Positions 51,929 through 61,293 of a stretch of DNA of 64,000 bases are shown here, piece after piece. The position numbers and the translations under genes are program-made. Each line of letters begins with the position of its first letter. The first letter of the stretch is position 1. The notes below the pieces were generated by a model. The model worked only from the letters and a program-made list of their open reading frames with translations. It was not told the origin of the DNA and did no database searches. The stretch lies in contig CBDBJR010000002.1 of NCBI GenBank assembly GCA_965206445.1, positions 3,100,001-3,164,000 on the forward strand. The letters are read 5' to 3'. This stretch comes from CBDBJR01 sp965206445 (lineage in GTDB: Bacteria > Pseudomonadota > Gammaproteobacteria > Arenicellales > Poriferihabitantaceae).

Positions 51929-53231
51929 ATGAAAGCGAGATTCAACCTCTCAGAGCTGGTTTTGTTATTAGCCACTGTTGTGCTGTCAGTGTCTTTGGCT
52001 TTAGTGATAATTCGCTGGCTGGCTCCGGGCCTGCTGGGAGCACCCGACAGCCTGAAGCTGGTCAAGTTGGACAGGGCAGTGCCCCCGTTTTACGAAAATA
52101 TTTTTCGCGAAGAAGACTGGGCATCGACAGACTACCTTATCCAGGACCCGATTGTCCAGGTAAGAGCCAAACCCCTGTTTTTTGATCTGGGATCCATAGG
52201 GCCAAACGACCTCCTTGGCTTTAGAAACAAAGCAGTACCGATCAGTGCGGATGTTATCACAATCGGGGACAGTCAAACCTATGGCAATAATGTTCTTATG
52301 TGGGAAAATTGGCCCCATGTTCTTGAATCAATGCTGCCACAGGGAGCCTCTGTTTATAGTTTTGCAACCGGAGGATGGGGGGGTACAATATTATTCTATG
52401 TTTCTAAAAGCACTTCTATTTTCTCCACAGGTTATTATTGTTGCTTTTTATACCGGCAATGATCCGCTGGAAACATACTCACTGGCAACTGCATCGGGCT
52501 TGTGGAAGAAATTTGTACCGGCAGGAAACCTATCCGACCACGAGATTCCGTCACCAAACTTCCCGGCACCAGATGATGAGATTTGGCCTGTTGTATTTGC
52601 CGACGGAATAAAGACCTCGTTCACACCCAGACTCCGACACGCATCGAATCTGGACCATCCTGTTGTGGATATCGGATATACCATCATGGCCCGGATTGCT
52701 GAGGGTATGGCCGATGTTGCAAGCCGACACGATGTTAGAATTGTTTTTACCATTATTCCAACCAAGGAATATGTTTATGCGGAAAAAGTCAAATCGTCAG
52801 GCATCGAAATCGATCCGGATTATCATCAACTGGTTACCGATGAAAAAAGACGGATACGCGATTTCTCTTCACGATTGGAAAAACTCGATGGAGCAAAATA
52901 CGCAGACGTTATTACAGCACTTCAAGAATCCGCATTAACAGCAGTCCCACTATACCCTGAAAATCAAAACGGACATCCGGTGGAACCAGGGTATCGTGTC
53001 ATTGCAACCGAACTCGAGAAAGCAATAAAACCGTATCTGACGGACTTGCATAACGGTTTTTATTTCAGTCGGTCGGATAACGGCTATCAGAATCTGGTAT
53101 ACATCGAAGATGGAAAATTCTGGCTTATAAATAACCCCGAATTTGTTGCCGACAAAACACCGGAAAGTATTAGCTCAAAAAAATTGTCATCGATGTTGTT
53201 TTCAGGCTTGCTAACCGTGGCGACACAGTAG
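51929..53231 (+). pseudogene. SGNH-hydrolase-like membrane-anchored protein with frameshift at a G7 run
   Basis: The first frame (51929 on) gives an N-terminal membrane segment (residues 10-32) and the SGNH nucleophile block ITIGDSQTYGNN, then goes out of frame at a run of seven G (52377-52383). The remainder (VQYYSMFLKALLF, then FYTGNDPLE) continues in the next frame to 53231. With six G the gene would be one frame of about 433 codons. This may be a real lesion, phase variation or a sequencing error. SGNH proteins of this shape act on surface glycans. Confidence 0.75.
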
Positions 53232-53325
53232 CAGCGAAGACGGCTTTCACGCGGGGGATAACGCTGTGCCAGCTTCGCTCTCCAACCGTTGCCGCGCATC
53301 GGCTTTAGCGCCAGGCCGGCCGCGG

Positions 53326-54300
53326 TCAGGCGGCAAGCTCGGCCAAACGCACGCGGATGATGTATTGCGCTTCGTCGATAATACACTCCATCAATTGCTG
53401 CACGCTCGGCACGTCCTGGATCAGACCGGCCACCATGCCGCAGCTCCAGGCGCCCGCATCGAGGTCGCCATTTTGCATGATTTTCGGATACACGCCGGCC
53501 ACTTCGTCGGCAATATCCTCGATCTTGAGGTCATCTCCCAGCGCTTTTTCTTTTTCCAGGATACGCTCGACCGCTGCATTGGCCAGCACGCGCTCCGTAT
53601 TGCGCAAAGGCCGCATAATCAGCCTGGTATCTAGCTCGCCGGCCGCCACCAGCGCCTGCTTTACATTTTGATGCACCGGCGCCTCGCGGGTGGCAATGAA
53701 ACGGGTGCCCATGTTAATCCCATCGGCGCCCAGCGCCAGCGCGGCCACCAGCTGTCTGCCATTGCCGATGCCGCCGGAAGCGACAAACGGAATGCGCAAT
53801 TCTTCCGCCGCCCGCGGCAATAGAACCATATTGGGCGTGTCGTCTTCGCCCGGGTGGCCGCCGCACTCAAACCCGTCAACGCTGACCGCATCGCAGCCAA
53901 TCCGCTCGGCTTTCAATGCATGCCGCACCGAGGTGCATTTGTGGATAACCCGAATGCCCGCCGCTTTCAGGCTCGGCAGATACGCCTCCGGGTTGCGCCC
54001 GGCGGTTTCGACAATGTTCACGCCGCCGGCAATAATCGCATCGATGTATTCAGGGTAAGGGACGTCGGCAAAGCCCGGCAGAAAGGTGAGATTGACACCA
54101 AACGGCTGGTCGGTCATGTCATGACACCGGGTGATCTCCTGCGCGAGCGCGGCCGGCGTTGGCTGCGTCAGGGCGGTAACGATACCCAGCCCGCCGGCAT
54201 TGGAAACCGCAGCCGCCATCTCGGCAAAGCCGACATAGTGCATGCCGCCCTGTATAATCGGATGCTTGATGTTAAATAATTCGGTAATGCGTGTTTTCAC
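53326..54300 (-). CDS. Nitronate monooxygenase (2-nitropropane dioxygenase family)
   Basis: The protein has 324 residues and is an FMN-dependent TIM barrel. Hallmarks: HPIIQGGMHYVGFAEMAAAVSNAGGLG (residues 13-39), DGFECGGHPGED (catalytic His region) and the FMN-phosphate block PFVASGGIGNGRQLVAALALGADG. It detoxifies alkyl nitronates or acts on related substrates. It closes the core stretch before the second polysaccharide region, 26 bases from the next gene on the same strand. Confidence 0.9.
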   Translation of the reverse strand: MKTRITELFNIKHPIIQGGMHYVGFAEMAAAVSNAGGLGIVTALTQPTPAALAQEITRCHDMTDQPFGVNLTFLPGFADVPYPEYIDAIIAGGVNIVETAGRNPEAYLPSLKAAGIRVIHKCTSVRHALKAERIGCDAVSVDGFECGGHPGEDDTPNMVLLPRAAEELRIPFVASGGIGNGRQLVAALALGADGINMGTRFIATREAPVHQNVKQALVAAGELDTRLIMRPLRNTERVLANAAVERILEKEKALGDDLKIEDIADEVAGVYPKIMQNGDLDAGAWSCGMVAGLIQDVPSVQQLMECIIDEAQYIIRVRLAELAA

Positions 54301-54326
54301 CTTGTCCTCGCACTCATGCGGTATCG

Positions 54327-55376
54327 TTATCTATGCGGCAAGCGCACGGTTTCATTTTTCCATTCGTAGTCTTCGCTATACGTTTGCTCGCAGACGGATT
54401 CAATCACAAAGCGCGCGATGCGCCTTTCGTTGTAACTTTTATGCGCGCGCATCCATCCCGCGCGGGCAATTTGAATGCGGCGGTCGTCATCGCGCAAACA
54501 AGCGCGCAGCAAATTCGGCAGGTCGGCGAGCGCATCAAAATAAACAACCTCATCTTGCGCAAACAGTTTTTCAAAGCCGGGAATGCGCGGCGTGAAAACC
54601 AGGCAGCCGTTGCCCACCAATTGCACCATGCGGTCGGATGCGTACCATGCAATATCGTTCACCCGATTAAAATTGATGCCGATTTTGCTTGCGCCAATCG
54701 TACGGATGAATTCCCAGCCACCGAGCAGCGTATCGCGCGTGAGACCAAAGACACCAATGCGCAATTCGTCCTTCATTGTATCGAGCAGGCCGATTAATTC
54801 CTCGCGCGCCGAATCGGGACGACCGGCAAAAAAAACATCATAGCGTGGATTCGGGTTGTCAAACGCACGCTCGGTTTCCACCGCCGAGTCGCAAATATTC
54901 GGCATAAAATAAAAAGGAACATCCCCCTCTCCGCCGACAAGACGACGCGCCGCCGACGGATGCGTCGTGGAAAAAAAAGCGTCCAGGTGCGGCAGTTTCG
55001 GAGCGAGCGAATTCACTTTATGCGGCGCAAAGTCATCCACCCACCATTGCGCGATTTTAATCGCAGGAATGCACCGGCGAATTTCCGCCAGAGTTTGCGC
55101 AAAAACCAATTCGCAATGGCCGAGAAGGACAAGGTCGGGCTGTAGTTGCATTGCCGTTTGCAGCAGCGCACGGTTCATTTTTTTCGCCCCGCCCCGCTTG
55201 CCGAAAACGCCGTAATAGCGGGCGCCGTCGCGGTAGGAAAAATCAAACACCGAATGCCCTTGGCGCATCAACCCCGCGCTTAATTTGCGGTCGATGGAGT
55301 AAATACGGGCGCCGTCGTCGGCGCTTTTGCGCGCGCGCGGAAAAAGCGAAAAGTTGGCGCAGTGCAGAATTCTCAT
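54327..55376 (-). CDS. Glycosyltransferase, CgeB-like
   Basis: The protein has 349 residues of GT-B type. PDLVLLGHCELVF, then AQWWVDDFAPH, and the C-terminal block MVQLVGNGCLVFTPRIPGFEKLF with YFDALADLPNLL are typical of CgeB/spore-maturation-like glycosyltransferases. It probably adds a sugar to a surface polymer. Its start overlaps the upstream glycosyltransferase stop by 4 bases, so the two are coupled. Confidence 0.8.
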   Translation of the reverse strand: MRILHCANFSLFPRARKSADDGARIYSIDRKLSAGLMRQGHSVFDFSYRDGARYYGVFGKRGGAKKMNRALLQTAMQLQPDLVLLGHCELVFAQTLAEIRRCIPAIKIAQWWVDDFAPHKVNSLAPKLPHLDAFFSTTHPSAARRLVGGEGDVPFYFMPNICDSAVETERAFDNPNPRYDVFFAGRPDSAREELIGLLDTMKDELRIGVFGLTRDTLLGGWEFIRTIGASKIGINFNRVNDIAWYASDRMVQLVGNGCLVFTPRIPGFEKLFAQDEVVYFDALADLPNLLRACLRDDDRRIQIARAGWMRAHKSYNERRIARFVIESVCEQTYSEDYEWKNETVRLPHR

Positions 55377-56497
55377 CGTACGGACCGCACAGAATCAATC
55401 AAGGCGAGATAACGGCGAACAATGGTATCCCAGGAAAATGCCGCCGCGCGATGCCGGGCGGCGGCCCCCATTTGCGTCAGTCGGGCGGGGTCGGCCAGCA
55501 TGTCGGCAATCGCTGCCGCTACTGCCGCCGGGTTTTTGCCGTCGCACAAACAACCGGTCTGCCCGGCGACAATGGCGTCCGTCGCACCGCCTTCTTTGCC
55601 GCCAAGTGCCGGCACGCCGCAGGCCGCCGCTTCCAGATAAGCGATGCCGAATCCCTCGATTGAATTGCCGACCCGCCGGGTAGTCATGACAAACAAATCG
55701 GCGGCGGTAAGCAACGCCACTTTTCGCGCGCCCAGGGCGACCCCGGCGAAATGCACATTGGCGGCAACACCCAATTCATTCGCCAGCAATTGGAGGCGCT
55801 TTTTATCATCGCCGTCACCGCCGATTAAATACAAAATCTTCGGATGCACAAGCACCAGATTCGGCAGCGCGTGAATCACCGTATCGATACCTTTGCGCGG
55901 CTCCAAACGCGCAACCGTCGCTAAAATCGGATGATGATCTTTGATGATGCTTGCAAATTCTTTTTTCGCCGCATCATCGGGAGAGGGGAGCGGGGCGATG
56001 CCGGGCGGAATCACATTTATTTTTTCCGCTGGTGAAAGCCGGCCCGCCAATGCGGCGACATAAGCAGAATTGGCGACGATACCATCCGCCTTATCAAATG
56101 CGCCGCCAACCCAGGCGCATCGTCTCGGCGAATCACCCAGCAATTCGTTGCCGTGCGCCAGGCAGATAATCGGCGGACGATGCGTGAGCGTGAGCCGCTC
56201 CAGACTTTTCCACGAGTCGGCGACAACGGCGGTTACCCCCTGCGGTGCGCGGCCAATTGCGCGGTTGATTGCACGCGCTTTGCGAACCCGTCGCAGCATC
56301 CGCGGCCCGCCGAATCTATCGACGACGAAGGCGCATTCGACATCTCTGCTTTTTTCGGCGCGGTCGCGTTTGGCATCGGCGAATACGCGGACGCTTTCGC
56401 CGGATTGGACAAATGCGTCAGCGAGTCCGTGCATGAGATTTTCCATTCCGCCGACGGCGGGCGGAAAGGTTTGCGTTGTAATCAGAATCATTGCCAA
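55373..56497 (-). CDS. Family 4 (GT-B) glycosyltransferase
   Basis: The protein has 374 residues. The N-terminus ITTQTFPPAVGGMENLMHGLA is the acceptor-domain signature; the donor domain has ATVARLEPRKGIDTVIHALPN, IGGDGDDKKRLQLLA and the E-X7-E region SIEGFGIAYLEAAACGVPALGG. First gene of a two-gene unit. The 234 bases upstream to the divergent PhyH gene should carry both promoters; nothing else is seen there. Confidence 0.9.
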   Translation of the reverse strand: MAMILITTQTFPPAVGGMENLMHGLADAFVQSGESVRVFADAKRDRAEKSRDVECAFVVDRFGGPRMLRRVRKARAINRAIGRAPQGVTAVVADSWKSLERLTLTHRPPIICLAHGNELLGDSPRRCAWVGGAFDKADGIVANSAYVAALAGRLSPAEKINVIPPGIAPLPSPDDAAKKEFASIIKDHHPILATVARLEPRKGIDTVIHALPNLVLVHPKILYLIGGDGDDKKRLQLLANELGVAANVHFAGVALGARKVALLTAADLFVMTTRRVGNSIEGFGIAYLEAAACGVPALGGKEGGATDAIVAGQTGCLCDGKNPAAVAAAIADMLADPARLTQMGAAARHRAAAFSWDTIVRRYLALIDSVRSVR

Positions 56498-56731
56498 TCA
56501 ATGCGGCTTTCGCCGTGACTTAACTGCCGACCGTCATGTAAATTCTCTCCACCCAAAGTCGCCCTCTTGTGCAGCAATCGTTTCCCCGCAATTATACCCG
56601 CTTTCACCGGCGAATAGGGCTGCGATACCCCGCGCCGACAACCCCGCGCGATAAGCAGATTCCCATTGCACAGCAGCGGATTTTGCTTTAGATTCGCATT
56701 GTCAGTTTCGGATACGGGAAAAGGTGCGACC

Positions 56732-57769
56732 ATGCTCTCTGATGCGCAAATTGCGGCCTTCCGCAAACAGGGCTACTTAATCGTGGAAAATGTCCTCGAT
56801 GCACAGACGCTCGCCGCCGTGCGGGACGAATACGACGCGCTCCTCGGTCGCCTCATCGCCCGCTATTACGCCGCCGGACGGCTTGATTCACCGCTCCAAA
56901 ACGGCGATTTTGATTCGCGGTTTTCCGATTTGATTTGCGCCGCCCCCGACGCCTATTCGCATCTGGATATTTCACTGCCGCTGGCCGACAATCTGCCGGC
57001 GCTCGCCGACCAATGGCGCGAGATTCTCGGTGACGACGACACTGCCGGCATTCACGCCGGGCCGGCGGTGTTTGGGGTTTTGTCGCATCCGCGCGTTTTG
57101 GACATCGCCGAATCCCTTCTCGGCGGCGAGATACTGTGCAACCCGACGCAGCATGCCCGCATCAAGCCGCCGCAGCATTTGCTGCCGCCGGCCGCGGTCG
57201 GCGACGCCAATGTGTCGCGCACGCTGTGGCATCAGGACGAGGCCGTGCTGCACGAATCGGCCTGCGATTCCGATGTGTTGACGGTGTGGGCCGCCATCAC
57301 CGACGCCAATGAAGAAAACGGCTGCATGCAGTGCGTCGCCGGCAGTCATAAAGACACCGGCGGCGGCGATCTGGGCCTGGCGCTGCATTGTCCGGGGCAC
57401 GAATTGCTCGGCGAAATTTACATTCCCGATGCGGTCATTGCGCGCGCGCGGCTGGTTTCGCTGCAAGTCGGGGCAGGCGGGATCGTCTTGCTGAATCGCC
57501 GCACCATACATGGGGCGGGGCCGAATCGGTCGGGCAAATTGCGCTGGAGTTTTGATCTGCGCTATCAGCGGGCGGGCGAATTGACAGGGCGGGATTTTTT
57601 CCCGTCGTTTGTCGCCAGAAGCCGCGCGAATCCGGCCGCCGAATTGCGTGACGCGGCATCGTATCGGCAGAATTGGCTTGACGCCCGCGACCGAATTATC
57701 GGCGGCGAAGTCGAAGCGGTGTTTAATACCCGCTGGAATAAAAACGCGACCGCGCCGCTGTGCGCGTGA
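56732..57769 (+). CDS. Phytanoyl-CoA dioxygenase (PhyH) family oxygenase
   Basis: The protein has 345 residues from ATG 56732 (AAGGTG upstream). The iron ligands H-X-D are in LWHQDEAV and the distal His and Arg in IHGAGPNRSGKLRWSFDLRY, the pattern of 2-oxoglutarate/Fe(II) oxygenases of the PhyH group. The N-terminal FRKQGYLIVENVLD block is typical. Substrate unknown; next to polysaccharide genes it may hydroxylate a small metabolite or sugar lipid. Confidence 0.88.
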   Translation: MLSDAQIAAFRKQGYLIVENVLDAQTLAAVRDEYDALLGRLIARYYAAGRLDSPLQNGDFDSRFSDLICAAPDAYSHLDISLPLADNLPALADQWREILGDDDTAGIHAGPAVFGVLSHPRVLDIAESLLGGEILCNPTQHARIKPPQHLLPPAAVGDANVSRTLWHQDEAVLHESACDSDVLTVWAAITDANEENGCMQCVAGSHKDTGGGDLGLALHCPGHELLGEIYIPDAVIARARLVSLQVGAGGIVLLNRRTIHGAGPNRSGKLRWSFDLRYQRAGELTGRDFFPSFVARSRANPAAELRDAASYRQNWLDARDRIIGGEVEAVFNTRWNKNATAPLCA

Positions 57770-57803
57770 CGGCGGCCAATTCGCGCCGAATAATTGGCCG
57801 AAT

Positions 57804-58224
57804 TTAATCGGCCCGGGCTGCCTGCACCGGTATCCAGATTTCCACTTCGCCGGTTATTTTTTCGGGATTAAAAAATTTTCGCCGTATCGCTCCACCACCA
57901 CAGCGCCGCCCATTTTCAGACCGGCGGCGGCCATTTCGCCGACAGCGCGGGCATAGGACGCTTAAGCGCATCGGCGAATTTTTCCGCTTCGCTGTCCGCC
58001 GCCGGCGCCGTGTGGGCCACCCGCGCGTAATCGCCCGCCGGCACTTCGCGCGCCGTCATGTCCACGGGGATTTCGCCGCCCGACGACGGCAGCCCGGCGA
58101 TGTATTCAAAGCTCTCCGGCGTCCCCTGCGAAACGCCGAATGTGGCACCGGGAATTAACGGCGTGGTTATAGCGAACACGGGCGTATAATCACCCCGTTT
58201 CGCTGGAGAATCGCAATGCCCCAA
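57804..58224 (-). pseudogene. GyrI-like/AraC effector-binding domain gene with frameshift
   Basis: The first part (ATFGVSQGTPESFEYIAGLP, then VPAGDYARVAHTAP) reads in one frame; near 57955 the homologous end (GGAVVVERYGEKFFNPEK, then EVEIWIPVQ) continues in another frame to a TAA at 57804. Both pieces match the GyrI-like effector-binding domain, in which the end EIWIPV is diagnostic. The helix-turn-helix part is absent. Probably a dead gene. Confidence 0.65.
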
Positions 58225-58395
58225 ACGGTAAGTTTGACCGCAATGAAAAACGGCACCCGCGCCGACTACAAATTATTGGAGCGGCTGGAAGCAAAATACG
58301 CCCGCACGTTGCCCGACCGGTTGCCAACAGCCTGGGCGAATTGGCGGCGGTTTTGCGATTCCAAGTCTGAAAAAACCACCGGATTGGCAACATGA
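58216..58395 (+). pseudogene. N-terminal fragment of an HD-domain phosphohydrolase-like gene
   Basis: The 59 codons open MPQTVSLTAMKNGTRADYKLLERLE and continue ARTLPDRLPTAW, the leader seen in a family of small HD-domain phosphohydrolases, but the HD part is missing. Its last third (58289-58360) is repeated at 58865-58945, on the far side of the cupin gene. Call rests on the opening block only. Confidence 0.5.
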
Positions 58396-58859
58396 AGCCG
58401 CCTGTATTACATTCGGCTGACGCGCCCGGCAAAAGCGGGACGCCGCATCCGGTCGCCATCGCCGAAAAGTGCCGCGCGCGATTTAAGCGTCCGCTGGGCG
58501 AGGCTTTCGGGCTCACTCAATTCGGCGTCAACCGGACGACTCTCGCTCCGGGCGTTTGGTCGACCGTCCGCCACTGGCACACCGCCGATGACGAATTCGT
58601 CATCGTGCTGGAAGGCGAATTAATTCTGGTGACCAATGACGGCGAAACACGGATGCGCGCAGGCGATTGCGTCGGCTTCAAAGCCGGCGTCGCCGACGGT
58701 CACCGCCTGGAAAATCGCTCGGAAAAAGACGCGGTGTATTTGGAAATCGGCTCTCGTCGACAAGACGACATCACGCATTATTCCGACGAAGATTTACGCG
58801 CCGCCAACCACAAAGACGGCAGCCCGAATTTCACCCGCCGCGACGGCTCGCCGATATAA
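58392..58859 (+). CDS. Single-domain cupin protein
   Basis: The protein has 155 residues. The two cupin motifs are visible: WSTVRHWHTADDEFVIVLEGEL (about residues 56-77, metal ligands His, His and Glu) and the second motif with MRAGDCVGF and GHRLEN. It may bind metal and act as a sugar isomerase, small oxygenase or sensor. Its ATG overlaps the stop of the preceding fragment. It lies between two copies of a fragment of an HD-domain gene. Confidence 0.8.
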   Translation: MKPPVLHSADAPGKSGTPHPVAIAEKCRARFKRPLGEAFGLTQFGVNRTTLAPGVWSTVRHWHTADDEFVIVLEGELILVTNDGETRMRAGDCVGFKAGVADGHRLENRSEKDAVYLEIGSRRQDDITHYSDEDLRAANHKDGSPNFTRRDGSPI

Positions 58860-58864
58860 TAGCG

Positions 58865-58945
58865 GCAGGCGCCCGCACATTGCCCGACCGGTTGCCGGCG
58901 GCGGTGGACGAATTGGCGGCGGTTTACGTTTCGTCGCGCGAATGA
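58865..58945 (+). repeat. Second copy of the HD-gene fragment, right of the cupin gene
   Basis: The 26 codons plus stop (AGARTLPDRLPAAVDELAAV) repeat the segment ARTLPDRLPTAW of the fragment at 58216-58395, with most bases the same. The two copies are direct repeats bracketing the cupin gene, analogous to the doubled ISP tail around the ApeA-like gene. Confidence 0.7.
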
Positions 58946-59336
58946 GAATCGCGCTCGCTGTGATAGGCGGAGTCCATGCCTTCTTCTTCATGGCTTGAAG
59001 ACACCCGCGCACCGCCGGCAATTAACGTGGAGAGCTTGAAAATAATCGCGGTCGCAATGACGCAATACAATTGGTGTTCATCACGCTGCCGCGGCGGGTC
59101 AATCCGCCGTAAAACAACGCGAGCCCCGCCGGCGTCATCATCATCACCAATGCGGTCGCGGTAATCAGCCAGGCGGTGTCGGCGGCGTTAATTTCTTGCG
59201 CGTGCGCAAGCGGGGCGGCGAACAGCGACAAAGCCGCCACCGACAAAAAAAGTCCGCCCGGCATGGCTGATCCTGTTGTTGGCCGCAACCGCCTGCCGGT
59301 ACGTCGATTGAGCACCGACGTTAGCGCAAATTTCAT
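58923..59336 (-). pseudogene. Ammonium transporter (Amt) gene with large internal deletion
   Basis: The beginning (INAADTAWLITATALVMMMT, then GLALFYGG) is the signature Amt N-terminus after a signal peptide. About 30 codons further on the sequence jumps, in another frame, to VIATAIIFKLS and HEEEGMDSAYHSERD, the typical Amt C-terminal end. Some 300 central codons are gone, so the gene is dead. It ends within the HD-gene fragment region. Confidence 0.75.
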
Positions 59337-59388
59337 GTCAATATTCCGCCTGCTATCTTGATGGCAAAAAAGATATACAACATGGCAG

Positions 59389-59982
59389 ATGCGGCGTGCG
59401 GTGCCATCCCGCAGCGAAAAAGCAGGTCGGCTGATTGCGGTTTGCGCTATACTGCACAGTGCCTATTCACCATCCACACAGACTACGTTGCTCCAGACGA
59501 ACCGCCGGATTAGCAGACGATTGACGCTGGCCGCTCTGGGGCTGGGCATGCTTGGCGGCTGCGGGTTTCATCTGCGCGGGCAGTTTTCGCTGTCCGATGC
59601 GCTGTCGCCGATGTCGGTCCAGGGGGCGGACCCGGAGCTGGCCGACGCAGTGGCGTACGGATTGCGGCAAAGCGGGGTCACCGTGGTCGAGCCCGGCAGC
59701 CGGTCAGCCGGGCTGAAATTCACCCATACCGCATTCGACCGCCAGGTTCGCACCACCGACGCCGACGGTCGCACCACGGGCTATACGTACCGCTATACCG
59801 TGGCTTTCGAGGTGGTCGATAAGCGTGGCCACCCGCTGCAGCAACAGCGCATCACGCAGAGCCGTTCGTTGGATTATGCGCCGGCAACCGAATTGCAGGC
59901 GACAGAAGAAGAGGTATTCCTCAAACGGAGCATGGAAAAAGAAATCACCGCCCAGATATTGTCCCTGCTCAGCCGACTATGA
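59389..59982 (+). CDS. lptE: LPS-assembly lipoprotein LptE
   Basis: The protein has up to 197 residues from ATG 59389; a TTG at 59488 would put the signal peptide at the N-terminus and may be the true start. The lipobox GMLGGC leads into GFHLRGQFSLSDALSPMSVQG, the LptE signature. LptE plugs the LptD barrel for LPS delivery to the outer membrane. It is the first gene of the conserved lptE-holA run. Confidence 0.9.
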   Translation: MRRAVPSRSEKAGRLIAVCAILHSAYSPSTQTTLLQTNRRISRRLTLAALGLGMLGGCGFHLRGQFSLSDALSPMSVQGADPELADAVAYGLRQSGVTVVEPGSRSAGLKFTHTAFDRQVRTTDADGRTTGYTYRYTVAFEVVDKRGHPLQQQRITQSRSLDYAPATELQATEEEVFLKRSMEKEITAQILSLLSRL

Positions 59983-60128
59983 TGACACCGTCGAAACCGG
60001 GCCAGGCGACAGCCGGGCAACCCGCCCCAACGTCGCCCCGGCATCGCCTGAACCCTCCCATGCCAACCTGCCGCACCGGCGCGAGCCGCGCTCACCGGAT
60101 AGCCGGCCTGACGCACCGAAGCTGAAAT

Positions 60129-61154
60129 TTGCGCCTCAAACAAGCCGCTCTCGGCCAGCGTCTGCAACAGGGCATCGCACCGATTTATCTGATTTTCGGC
60201 GCTGAACCGCTGTTGATCGAGGAGTGCCTGGATCAGCTGCGGGCGGCGGCCCAGCAAGCCGGTTTCACCGAGCGGCGGCGCTACAGTGCCGAAGCGGGAT
60301 TCGACTGGAACCAGCTATTCAGCAGCGGCCAATCGCTGTCTCTGTTTGCCGACCGGCGCGTGATCGAGCTGCGCCTGCCGACCGGCAAACCGGCCGAGGC
60401 GGGCAATCAGGCGCTGGTCGAATATGCCGCCGGCGCGACCAACCCGGATACGACGCTGATCATTATCGGCGGCAGCACCGACAAGCGCGGGCAAACCGGA
60501 AAATGGTTCAAGGCGATCGACCGGGCGGGTGTGGTGATAGAGTGCCCGACCGTTACGGCGGATAAAATGCCGGACTGGATCGCCGCCAGACTGCGGAGCA
60601 AAAACCTGACTTTCGAGCCGGACGTGGCCGCCGGGATGAGCCGTCTGGTCGAAGGCAATCTGCTCGCCGCCGCACAGGAAATAAACCTGCTGTCGCTGCT
60701 GTCCGCCAACCGCACAATCACGCTGGAGCTGGTGACCGAGCTGATCGCCGACCATGCCCGATTCAACCTGTTCAACCTGGTTGATGCGGGCCTGAGGGGG
60801 GCGACGGCGCACAGTATCCGAATGCTGTACAGCCTGCGCCGGGAGCAGGCCGAGCCGATTTTAATTCTGTGGGGCCTGGCCCGCGAGGTGCGGCTGCTAT
60901 GCCAGCTGTCGGCCGCGCTGGCGCAGGGCGAGAATATGCAAACGCTGTTTCAGCGGCTCGGTATCTGGCGCAGCCGTGCGGCGCTGATGCAGGCCGCGCT
61001 GCGCCGGCTAAAGCCGGCGCAGTGCCGACAATTGCTGCGCAAACTGGCGCAGGCGGATTTGATGCTGAAAGGGCGCAAGCCGCTCGATAGAGGCGATATC
61101 TGGGAGGAAATCGAGCATATTGTGCTCGGTCTGTGCGGGCTACGGCTGCCGTGA
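60129..61154 (+). CDS. holA: DNA polymerase III delta subunit
   Basis: The protein has 341 residues, probably starting at TTG 60129. IAPIYLIFGAEPLLIEECLDQLR (residues 16-38) is the HolA opening; FARFNLFNLVDA-type and EIEHIVLGLCG blocks follow near the end. It opens the sliding clamp within the clamp loader. It lies 146 bases after lptE, which is long for coupling. Confidence 0.9.
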   Translation: MRLKQAALGQRLQQGIAPIYLIFGAEPLLIEECLDQLRAAAQQAGFTERRRYSAEAGFDWNQLFSSGQSLSLFADRRVIELRLPTGKPAEAGNQALVEYAAGATNPDTTLIIIGGSTDKRGQTGKWFKAIDRAGVVIECPTVTADKMPDWIAARLRSKNLTFEPDVAAGMSRLVEGNLLAAAQEINLLSLLSANRTITLELVTELIADHARFNLFNLVDAGLRGATAHSIRMLYSLRREQAEPILILWGLAREVRLLCQLSAALAQGENMQTLFQRLGIWRSRAALMQAALRRLKPAQCRQLLRKLAQADLMLKGRKPLDRGDIWEEIEHIVLGLCGLRLP

Positions 61155-61293
61155 CCTGGCGGCGCCTTGCAGTAGACGCGAGTCCGCGGCGCCGTCGACT
61201 GGCAGCCGGGTTGCGGTACGGCGGCCGGGGTGATACGCTGTTTTTATCGCCTGAAGCACGATAGCCCGCTCAACTGCCGCAACTGATTCCCGA

